The position numbers and the translations under genes were made by a program. From the NCBI GenBank assembly GCA_900543885.1, contig UQTA01000011.1, forward strand, positions 1 through 64,000: a stretch of 64,000 bases of DNA, in the 5' to 3' direction. Below the pieces are notes generated by a model that was given only the letters and a program-made list of their open reading frames with translations, was not told where the DNA came from and searched no databases. This document shows, piece after piece, positions 1 to 6,192 of the stretch; positions within the stretch are counted from its first letter, which is position 1, and every line of letters begins with the position of its first letter. This DNA is from an uncultured Clostridium sp. GTDB taxonomy: Bacteria; Bacillota; Clostridia; Lachnospirales; Lachnospiraceae.

Positions 1-1
1 G

Positions 2-712
2 GACCGACAGATGGAGGATTGTTTAAGCAGGGGAATGATACCGGTTCTGGCTTATCGGGCAGATGCGTTTAAAAATAATCCGTGTCAGGAAACCATCAAT
101 GAGGTTGTAAACTGGTGGCGGACCGCTGCGGAGCATTACCAGACGAAGTCCCACATGCTGGCTTTTGATTTAATGATCGAGTGTTCCGATGAGCTGAACA
201 AACAGCCGGAAATGCTGAATCAGATGATCGAGCAGACCGTAACCGCGATCCGCCAGAGCAACCCGGACCGGATTCTTATGATGTCCCCAAGGCTGCGGTC
301 TGATCCGGCATATTTGTCAGAATTGAGAGTGCCGACAATGGCAAACGGATATATGATGGCCGAATGGCATTTCTATGCCTCTGGTCCCAGCAAGACAAAT
401 GAGCGAAAGCTCTGGACTTCAGGGGCGGAGAGTGAGCGGCAGCTTATCCAGGAAAAGATCGGATATGCGCTGCGCTGGCAGGAGGAAACAGGGATACCGA
501 CCTGGGTGGGAGCCTGGATGCCTGGAAATTATAACGATGAAAATGATTATACCCTGAATGAGCAAATGGAATTTGCGGCTTTCATGTGTGACTCTCTGGA
601 GGCGGCAGGCATCCCGTTTGCAGTAAATTCAGATACAAAGTTTTATGACAGGGAAAACGGCGTATGGATGGAGGAGATGGCACCACTCAGACAGTTAATC
701 TGGGCAGATTAA
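2..712 (+). CDS. GH5-like glycoside hydrolase, C-terminal part (cut by window edge)
   Basis: The frame is open to the left edge, so the N-terminus is missing; the first Met inside the window is at 11. The visible 233 residues look like the last two thirds of a GH5/cellulase-type TIM barrel. A strand ending in FDLMIE (E57 from that Met) sits where the acid/base Glu normally lies, and WHFYASG (residues 119-125) matches the conserved His-Tyr strand. The strand after TGIP, which normally ends in the nucleophile Glu (VGEFG-like), reads WVGAWMPG with Ala at 168. The Asn usually before the acid/base is also replaced (MIEC rather than a NEP-type motif). The fold is likely, but retaining hydrolase activity is doubtful; it may be a divergent or non-catalytic member. 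Substrate unknown. Confidence 0.6.
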   Translation, partial: DRQMEDCLSRGMIPVLAYRADAFKNNPCQETINEVVNWWRTAAEHYQTKSHMLAFDLMIECSDELNKQPEMLNQMIEQTVTAIRQSNPDRILMMSPRLRSDPAYLSELRVPTMANGYMMAEWHFYASGPSKTNERKLWTSGAESERQLIQEKIGYALRWQEETGIPTWVGAWMPGNYNDENDYTLNEQMEFAAFMCDSLEAAGIPFAVNSDTKFYDRENGVWMEEMAPLRQLIWAD

Positions 713-738
713 CTATTAAATGACAGGTATATTATTGT

Positions 739-837
739 GTGCAGAATGAAAAGTATATCAGACGGGATTTTTTATATGTAGTTCTGTTCCTGATCGCAGC
801 AATTCCGGTATTTCTGATCGCAGGCATGGTGATCTAA
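739..837 (+). CDS. Possible 32-residue single-helix membrane peptide
   Basis: A GTG-started frame encodes a short charged N-terminus (about 10 residues, several Lys/Arg) followed by one continuous hydrophobic helix of about 20 residues ending in GMVI. It starts 26 bases after the stop of the GH5-like gene and could be co-transcribed with it. The ribosome binding site is weak (an AGG about 11 bases upstream), and no in-frame start exists further upstream because a stop lies at 721-723. The composition is typical of small membrane peptides, but chance cannot be excluded. Confidence 0.3.
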   Translation: MQNEKYIRRDFLYVVLFLIAAIPVFLIAGMVI

Positions 838-861
838 ACAGATAGAGTAGGAACAGCCACG

Positions 862-880
862 TTCACGGCGCTGCCGTGAA
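862..880. repeat. Perfect 8-bp inverted repeat between convergent genes
   Basis: TTCACGGC and GCCGTGAA flank a 3-base loop in the gap between the plus-strand left-edge genes and the minus-strand DUF1275 gene. No T-run follows on either strand, so it is not a classical intrinsic terminator. It may still act as a transcript 3' end. Confidence 0.4.
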
Positions 881-890
881 TCATTCAGGT

Positions 891-1733
891 TTAATGCTGC
901 TGTGTTTTTGCATCCATTTCCCGGATGATCTTCTGGTCTTCTTTTAATTCGTTCTGTTCTGTTTGAAGCTCTTTCTGCTCTTTCTGAAGTTCTTTCTTTT
1001 CTTCTTTTAATTCTTCCTGTTCTTTTTTCAGCTCCTGGCGTTCTTTCTTTTCAAATGCTTCCAGATCGTCCTCTTCCTCGATCAGCATCAGTAAAAAGCA
1101 CAGGATCAGAAGTCCGCAGGAGATCCAGATGGTGCGGTAGGAAAAATGGTTGGTCAGATGTCCGCCGCAGGCAGCGCCAATGGTAAAGGAAGCGATAGCA
1201 GTCAGATAGATAGCAGCAGTTTTAAACTCATCTGTTTTCTTTTCAGTGACAGCTTTATAAAAATGATCCATGCCGCTTCGCAGGTTTCCAATACACATGG
1301 TGCTGGCATAAGCGCTGCCTCTTACAGTACGGAAAGACTGTACCTGCATGGCACAGGCAAAGGAAGTAAGCCCATTTGCAAGCCAGTTTAACTGTCTCGG
1401 GATAAAACCGACGATAAACAGCAGGATGATCTCCATGGTCAGTACCAGATGGCGCCAGTGAAGCCGTCCTGTGCGGCGGAACCGGGAGTGGATCAGACAG
1501 GCCATAAGTACTCCAAGTGCAAAAAAGGCAACTGGGAGAAAATAGCGGATGGAGTCCCTTAAATCTTCTGATATGAGATAGCACCCCATTAAAACAATAT
1601 TTCCTGTCTGTGCATTTGCGAAGACATGCCCCCGCAAAAAATAAGAGCAGGCATCCTGTGTTCCGCCGGATAGATTTAAAAGTATCATCACAGGCAGAGA
1701 ACTGGACATCTGCCTTCCTGTGCTTTCTTTCAT
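891..1733 (-). CDS. DUF1275 (YoaK family) membrane protein with coiled-coil tail
   Basis: This 280-residue protein has the DUF1275/YoaK layout: a GGTQDACSYF-type first helix, NAQTGNIV, then several hydrophobic segments up to about residue 220. Family members are inner-membrane proteins of unknown transport function. The C-terminus is unusual. About 55 residues are almost only Glu, Lys, Leu and Gln in a near-heptad pattern of ELKKEQ, ELKEEK and ELQKEQ units, predicting a long charged cytoplasmic coiled coil absent from most family members. The start is supported by AGAAGGGA just upstream. It stands alone and convergent to the left-edge genes. Confidence 0.8.
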   Translation of the reverse strand: MKESTGRQMSSSLPVMILLNLSGGTQDACSYFLRGHVFANAQTGNIVLMGCYLISEDLRDSIRYFLPVAFFALGVLMACLIHSRFRRTGRLHWRHLVLTMEIILLFIVGFIPRQLNWLANGLTSFACAMQVQSFRTVRGSAYASTMCIGNLRSGMDHFYKAVTEKKTDEFKTAAIYLTAIASFTIGAACGGHLTNHFSYRTIWISCGLLILCFLLMLIEEEDDLEAFEKKERQELKKEQEELKEEKKELQKEQKELQTEQNELKEDQKIIREMDAKTQQH

Positions 1734-1941
1734 AAGCGTCCCTTCTTTCTAGCCTAAGTTTTAGCACCGAAAACTTTTAAAATCAATCTGCGTTTTCCAC
1801 ACTTTGTTTTACGGACTGTATCTGTTTTTCTACATAATTTCCATAGTGATAAACACAACTTTTATATAATTGACAAAAAATAGACAATAACAAAAATCTA
1901 CTGAATTATCTGAATCATTTGAACCTGCAAGCTTAAAATGA

Positions 1942-1982
1942 AAAGCAGCTTTCCGGAATGTATTTCCATGGAAAGCTGCTTT
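1942..1982 (-). terminator. Intrinsic terminator after PTS EIIA gene
   Basis: A 13-bp stem (AAAGCAGCTTTCC paired with GGAAAGCTGCTTT) with a 15-base loop. On the minus strand it is followed by a T-rich stretch (TTTTCATTTT). It ends the EIIA transcript; the plus-strand side is also T-rich. Confidence 0.8.
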
Positions 1983-2028
1983 ATTTTGTTTGTGTTATAG
2001 ATCATGTTATGAAAGCGTAGGCGATGCC

Positions 2029-2436
2029 TTACTCATCGTCCTCATTTGCCCCATCATTATACTCATTCACATAGATCAGGTGGCTTCTTGACTCTTCTAC
2101 AATATTACGGATGGTTTCTGCAGTGAGAGGCATGTCCTGAGGCTGTAATACCAGGCTTAAAGCGCATGGAAGATTGATACCGCAGATCAGGTGCCGGTGA
2201 TCGTTTACATAAGGGCAGAACTGCTGGTTTACGCTGCCTCCTAACATATCAGTCATCATTACTACCTCGTCTTCCGGGTCAAAGGAATCGAATAATTCCT
2301 TAATCTGGGTTGGAAGATCGGTGTCATCCATATAGGCGCTGATGTCGATGATGCCGTCCATAGAAGTAAGAAAATTTAATGTGTCTTTCAGGCCGTGGGC
2401 CAGTAAATGATGGGAGGCGATAATATATCTTCTCAT
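2029..2436 (-). CDS. PTS mannose/fructose/sorbose family EIIA component
   Basis: At 135 residues it is the usual size of a free-standing mannose-family EIIA. The N-terminal ASHHLLAHG carries the phospho-acceptor His at residue 8 or 9, at the end of the first beta strand, and MTDMLGGSVNQ matches the family's GG-containing loop. It would pass phosphate from HPr to EIIB (5698-6183). It lies downstream of the ceramidase-like gene, separated by 256 bp that hold a MITE-like element and hairpins. A ribosome binding site (GGAGGAG) precedes the start, and a strong terminator follows the stop. The acidic C-terminus (NEDDE) is not diagnostic. Confidence 0.88.
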   Translation of the reverse strand: MRRYIIASHHLLAHGLKDTLNFLTSMDGIIDISAYMDDTDLPTQIKELFDSFDPEDEVVMMTDMLGGSVNQQFCPYVNDHRHLICGINLPCALSLVLQPQDMPLTAETIRNIVEESRSHLIYVNEYNDGANEDDE

Positions 2437-2468
2437 AGCGCTCCTCCTTACAATTCATAATTATTTTG

Positions 2469-2612
2469 TTACAGTTCAGCTTTGCGAAGATTTAGGGGCA
2501 AAAGCACGTTGAAAACTTGTTTTCATAAGTGTTTTTGGCGCTAAATCTTCATAAGGGTGACGCCCAAGGCTTCTTGTACGCTGCAAGCGGGCAAGAAGAT
2601 GCAAGGCTGTAA
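2469..2612. repeat. MITE-like palindromic element, copy 1
   Basis: The element begins TTACAGTTCAGCTTTG and ends CAAGGCTGTAA. Its reverse complement matches the segment at 33583-33731 along nearly its whole length, with scattered substitutions and a 4-base deletion in one terminal repeat. Inside it has nested inverted repeats (GAAGATTTAG with CTAAATCTTC; a CTTCTTG/CAAGAAG hairpin; an AAAACTTGTTTT core). It lies 33 bp upstream of the EIIA start codon. There is no coding capacity, consistent with a non-autonomous mobile or extragenic palindromic repeat. Confidence 0.75.
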
Positions 2613-2640
2613 CATTATATTAGCAAAAATATGCTGGACC

Positions 2641-2680
2641 GGCGCCAAAGGGCGCCAGGCGGGAACAGTGGGGATGTTCC
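2641..2680. repeat. Two small hairpins between the ceramidase-like gene and EIIA
   Basis: GGCGCC is repeated with a 4-base gap (2641-2656), and GGAACA pairs with TGTTCC (2662-2680). Neither is followed by a T-run. They may stabilise or process the transcript that joins the hydrolase and EIIA genes. Confidence 0.4.
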
Positions 2681-2692
2681 TAAAAAGGGATA

Positions 2693-3916
2693 TTACAGGG
2701 ACTGGATCAGATGATCTACATAAAGTTCTGCCTCTCCCTGGGGGAATGGAGTCTGCATACTTTCGTAGCCTTTTCCAAATTCATCCTTCTCTACGATATA
2801 ACCTGCACTGTAATTTGCATAGCCCCATACGATACGCATAGGAGCATTAAAGTGCTTTTTGATCTCCATTCCGAAGGTAGAGAACAGTTCACCGGGGATG
2901 GTGATGATCTCCAGATCGCCTAAATGGAAGATGACAGAGCGAAGTGTTACATTCACGCCGCCTGCCGCGATCTTTCTCTTTAAATGGCGTACACCGGACC
3001 AGAGAAGCTTTTTATCATCCTCTGTAACAGCAGCAGCCAGTTTCTTTTCGTCTTCAGCCAACTGTGCTTTCATGGCATCCACATCATAAGTCTGGTGGAT
3101 GGTGTATTCTGTGGTTTTTACAGAGTCAACTTTTAACTCCATAGGAGTTTCTGTTTCTGCGAAAACATCTACCTGCTTCATTACTTCATCGCGGACACGC
3201 CATAGCTCTTTTTCGTTGTTTCCCTGACGGTACTGGCGGTTGCCCATATCGCCGCAGGCACCCTGCATGGTAATGAAAATGGTATTGTATTTTTCATCCA
3301 GTGCTTTTCCTACATTTCCTAAAAGATCAGAGCTGATCTTCATGTTGTGGATGCCAAGGACAGTTGGATGACAGGTAAACTGGAACATACCGGCAACTAC
3401 ATGGTTTTCATTGCGGAACAGGATCATGTTGATATCTTTATCACTTGGCTTGTCAATATAATTGCGGTTTCCGTATACACCTTCTATTGTTCCCTTTACC
3501 ATATAAGGTGTTACCTCTAAGAAACCACGGTCAAAGCATTCATCTACAGCGTCAAAAAGCTGTTTCATCACCAGTTCACGGTAAACTGCTTTCCGGTGGT
3601 TTCTGTCTTCACCTTCATCTTCAAAGCTGATATCAGGACCGGAGTGTGTGTGGATCGTTCCAATGATGATATTTTCTTTTGGAACGGAATATTTTCCTGC
3701 AAGGACTGTGCGGGCGTAGTCAGAAATAGGTTCTTCCAACCGGCACAGATCCAGTGTGGACCATATAAAAATCTCCCCGTCAATGCGCAGAACCAGAGTT
3801 CTGCAGTAAAGTTCATCTAAAACACCAATGGATTTCCCGGTTCTCATGGCATAACCGCGCATGTACATAGGAAATGGCGGTGTGATATTGCGTTTGGCTG
3901 CACTTACTTCAACCAT
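2693..3916 (-). CDS. Neutral/alkaline ceramidase-like hydrolase, cytoplasmic
   Basis: 407 residues resembling the N-terminal catalytic domain of neutral ceramidases: GTIHTHSGPD (zinc-type HxH), a later CHPTVLG His, GACGDMGNR, and a C-terminal PGELF followed by a Tyr-rich GYANYSAGY. Family members cleave N-acyl amide bonds using Zn. There is no signal peptide, and the protein is far shorter than secreted ceramidases (600-700 residues), so the substrate is probably a small intracellular compound, perhaps one delivered by the adjacent PTS. The start at 3916 is chosen because GGGGAG lies 8 bases upstream; a longer reading from 3970 would begin inside the -10 box of the promoter at 3966-3993. EIID upstream ends in a terminator. 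Confidence 0.72.
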   Translation of the reverse strand: MVEVSAAKRNITPPFPMYMRGYAMRTGKSIGVLDELYCRTLVLRIDGEIFIWSTLDLCRLEEPISDYARTVLAGKYSVPKENIIIGTIHTHSGPDISFEDEGEDRNHRKAVYRELVMKQLFDAVDECFDRGFLEVTPYMVKGTIEGVYGNRNYIDKPSDKDINMILFRNENHVVAGMFQFTCHPTVLGIHNMKISSDLLGNVGKALDEKYNTIFITMQGACGDMGNRQYRQGNNEKELWRVRDEVMKQVDVFAETETPMELKVDSVKTTEYTIHQTYDVDAMKAQLAEDEKKLAAAVTEDDKKLLWSGVRHLKRKIAAGGVNVTLRSVIFHLGDLEIITIPGELFSTFGMEIKKHFNAPMRIVWGYANYSAGYIVEKDEFGKGYESMQTPFPQGEAELYVDHLIQSL

Positions 3917-3965
3917 ATGATAATCTCCCCTTAGTGCCTGCGTTTGTGTCTTCAGGCAAAATGCA

Positions 3966-3993
3966 TTCATAATGATATTCTTCTGTTTGTCAA
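3966..3993 (-). promoter_or_regulatory. Promoter for ceramidase-like gene and EIIA
   Basis: On the minus strand a perfect -35 TTGACA (3988-3993) is followed after 16 bases by TATGAA (3966-3971). It lies between the terminator behind EIID and the hydrolase start, giving this pair of genes its own transcription start. Confidence 0.65.
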
Positions 3994-4012
3994 CATTTTC
4001 ACATATGTCTGT

Positions 4013-4052
4013 AAAAAAGCGATTCTGCCTGCCAGATGAGACAGGGCAGAAC
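4013..4052 (-). terminator. Intrinsic terminator or attenuator after EIID
   Basis: On the minus strand a stem built on TTCTGCC and GGCAGAA, extended by TG/CA, is followed within a few bases by six T residues. It separates the EIIB-EIIC-EIID transcript from the hydrolase gene. Confidence 0.65.
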
Positions 4053-4094
4053 CGTCTTTTTCAGGTTATTTAATGTTGCTTTGTAAAAACTGTT

Positions 4095-4916
4095 TTAAGC
4101 TAAGATTCCCAGTGCAGAGCAGATCATGGAGAAGATGATAACAATGAGGATCAGGGTAGTGATCTTCATGCCCTTCTTTCCAAGGAGCTTATACAGTACC
4201 AGGACAGTAGCTACAGAGATCATAGAAGGCATGATCTTATCTAACAGATCTGCAACTGCCAGATTAACTTCACCCATCTGGAATGCCAGAGGTGTTTTTG
4301 CAGTTACAACAGTTGCGGACAGAGCACCTACAACAGTAAGGCCCAGAACAGAAGCAGCATCTGTAATGCGAGCAAGCTTACCGCCCACTTTGGTGATCAG
4401 TTTGGTACCTTCACGGTATCCGATCCACATTAACTGTGTACGGATGCAGATGAAGATAATGTTTACGATAAGCCACAGGATAACACCGATAGGGTTGCCT
4501 TCCAGAGCCATATATCCTGCGATGGAGCCCATGATAGTAGGAAGCAGTGTCCAGAATAAGGTATCACCGATACCGGCTAAAGGTCCCATTAAGCTGACCT
4601 TGATATTCTGTACAGCGTCCAGGGAAGAGATTCCCTCTTTGTCTTCCAGAGCCAGAGTTGCACCAAGAACGATATTTGCCAGCCATGGCATAGTATTGAA
4701 GTATTTATAGTGGTTGTTTAATGCTTCAACGTATTCGTCATCATCTTTATAGATCTTACGCAGCAGAGGTCCAATACCGAAAACAACGGCTGGAGCAAGC
4801 TGGGTATCGTAGTTAAAGGTTGTTACTGCCATTAAGGACCAGCGGATGGCACCTTTCACACAGTCTTTTTTTGTTAAAACGGGAGCTTTTTCCATTACTT
4901 CATTCTCATTATTCAT
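4095..4916 (-). CDS. PTS mannose family EIID membrane component
   Basis: 273 residues. An N-terminal cytoplasmic stretch contains the family-typical MAVTTFNYD, and PWLANIVLGATLALED and GPLAGIGDTLFW follow, the latter being the EIID signature around residues 130-140. C-terminal hydrophobic helices end in FSMICSALGILA. With EIIC it forms the sugar channel. AGGAGGT sits 7 bases before the Met at 4916, making this a better start than 4934. The chosen start overlaps the EIIC stop by 8 bases, suggesting translational coupling. Confidence 0.9.
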   Translation of the reverse strand: MNNENEVMEKAPVLTKKDCVKGAIRWSLMAVTTFNYDTQLAPAVVFGIGPLLRKIYKDDDEYVEALNNHYKYFNTMPWLANIVLGATLALEDKEGISSLDAVQNIKVSLMGPLAGIGDTLFWTLLPTIMGSIAGYMALEGNPIGVILWLIVNIIFICIRTQLMWIGYREGTKLITKVGGKLARITDAASVLGLTVVGALSATVVTAKTPLAFQMGEVNLAVADLLDKIMPSMISVATVLVLYKLLGKKGMKITTLILIVIIFSMICSALGILA

Positions 4917-5679
4917 CTTCAAGACCTCCTGCAAATCCTACATTTTCCTTTGCTTCTTCATCCATATAGAACTTGTAAGCTAAAGCTACACCAAGGAATG
5001 CGATACCAAGGATCGGTACGCCCATGTATGCGCTGAGTACAAAGCCGATCAGAATGTAGTTGAAGTACTTCTTTGCCGGCATGTAGTGGAGCAGCATGGC
5101 AATACCAAGACCAGGAAGGAGCTTTCCTGCTACAGACAGACCGCCTGTTACCCAGGAAGGAAGCACATCCAGAATAGCCTGGACTAAAGGAGCGCCTGCT
5201 GTTAATGCAACAGCGGTTGGGAATGCCATGAATACAGCTACCATAACAGGGCAAAGGTAAAGGATGGCATACATTTTGCCAAACTGTTTTTCATTGGCAT
5301 ATTTCTGGGATTTCTGGGCAATGAAGGAGTTGCAGATCTTGTATAAAACGTCCATCTGTACGCCCAGCATACCAACAGGAAGACCAATGGTCATACCAAC
5401 TTCCGGTCCTTGTCCGGTTGTTTTTGCAAATGCGCATGCAATAATGGTTGCAACGCCGTAATCAGGTACAGAAGAACCGCCAAGAGCGGCAACGCCTAAG
5501 GACATCAGTGTGAAAGTACCGCCGATGTAAAGACCGCTGTTCATGTCGCCTAAGATCAGTCCGCACAGGAAACCTACGATAACAGGTCTTGCATGTGTCA
5601 GTGATAATCCGCGGCGGTCAACGTTGATCTCAGCAGCCACCAGGACAAGCAGTACAATTTGTAAAGCGCTTAATTGCAT
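4909..5679 (-). CDS. PTS mannose family EIIC membrane component
   Basis: 256 residues, mostly hydrophobic, with the EIIC features VAAEINVDRRGLSLTHARP, GLILGDMNSGLYIGGTFTLMSLG and PDYGVATIIACAFA. It is the translocating channel partner of EIID. The gene lies 18 bp after EIIB and overlaps EIID. Substrate is unknown; mannose, fructose, sorbose and amino-sugar systems all share this architecture. Confidence 0.92.
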   Translation of the reverse strand: MQLSALQIVLLVLVAAEINVDRRGLSLTHARPVIVGFLCGLILGDMNSGLYIGGTFTLMSLGVAALGGSSVPDYGVATIIACAFAKTTGQGPEVGMTIGLPVGMLGVQMDVLYKICNSFIAQKSQKYANEKQFGKMYAILYLCPVMVAVFMAFPTAVALTAGAPLVQAILDVLPSWVTGGLSVAGKLLPGLGIAMLLHYMPAKKYFNYILIGFVLSAYMGVPILGIAFLGVALAYKFYMDEEAKENVGFAGGLEDE

Positions 5680-5697
5680 AACAATTTCCCCCTTTGG

Positions 5698-6183
5698 TTA
5701 TTTCAGAAATTCGTCAATAGAAACTTCTGCGTCTGCAGGTACATACTGTGCATAGATCTTAGTTCCTGCTGCCTTTAATTTCTTATAAGCTTCAATATCA
5801 TCCGGTCTTGCATAGGCTCTCTGGGAAAGCTTGACAGCTTCTTCACCTTCAGCAGGCTTTGTGGTTCCGCCTACTACCAGTTCCGGAACCTTTACGCCGA
5901 TCTCAGTCAGCTTTACCAGAGTTTCCGGTTTTTTAACCAGTACGAATACAGTGTGGTCATTGTATTTTCCGGCTTTGAAGTTATTTAAAGCTGTTTCCTC
6001 GGTAATGATGGAAATAGCCATTCCAGTAGGTCTGGCAAGCTTCATGCTGGCTTTGGTCAGCTCATTATTGGCAACAGTGTCATCAATGATCATGATACGC
6101 TGGGCACCGGAACGTCCGGCCCACTGTGTAGCCACGATACCATGAAGAAGACGGTTATCAATTCTTGCAAGTACAATACCCAT
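5698..6183 (-). CDS. PTS mannose/fructose/sorbose family EIIB component
   Basis: 161 residues, the normal length. The N-terminus IVLARIDNRLLHGIVATQW carries the phosphorylated His (H14) of the family's D-x-R-L-x-H-G motif, followed by IMIIDDTVANNE. It receives phosphate from EIIA and passes it to sugar in the EIIC/EIID channel. The start is 9 bp after the regulator's stop, with AGGAGG upstream, so regulator and transporter are one transcript. Confidence 0.92.
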   Translation of the reverse strand: MGIVLARIDNRLLHGIVATQWAGRSGAQRIMIIDDTVANNELTKASMKLARPTGMAISIITEETALNNFKAGKYNDHTVFVLVKKPETLVKLTEIGVKVPELVVGGTTKPAEGEEAVKLSQRAYARPDDIEAYKKLKAAGTKIYAQYVPADAEVSIDEFLK

Positions 6184-6192
6184 ATTTACCTC

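Noticed and set aside
3917..3970. Extra N-terminal start for the ceramidase-like protein at 3970
   Set aside because: The extra codons would begin inside the -10 box of the promoter at 3966-3993 and there is no ribosome binding site, whereas 3916 has one.
4126..4710. Plus-strand 194-codon frame within EIID
   Set aside because: Shadow frame of the EIID gene with no domain, and against the direction of the operon.
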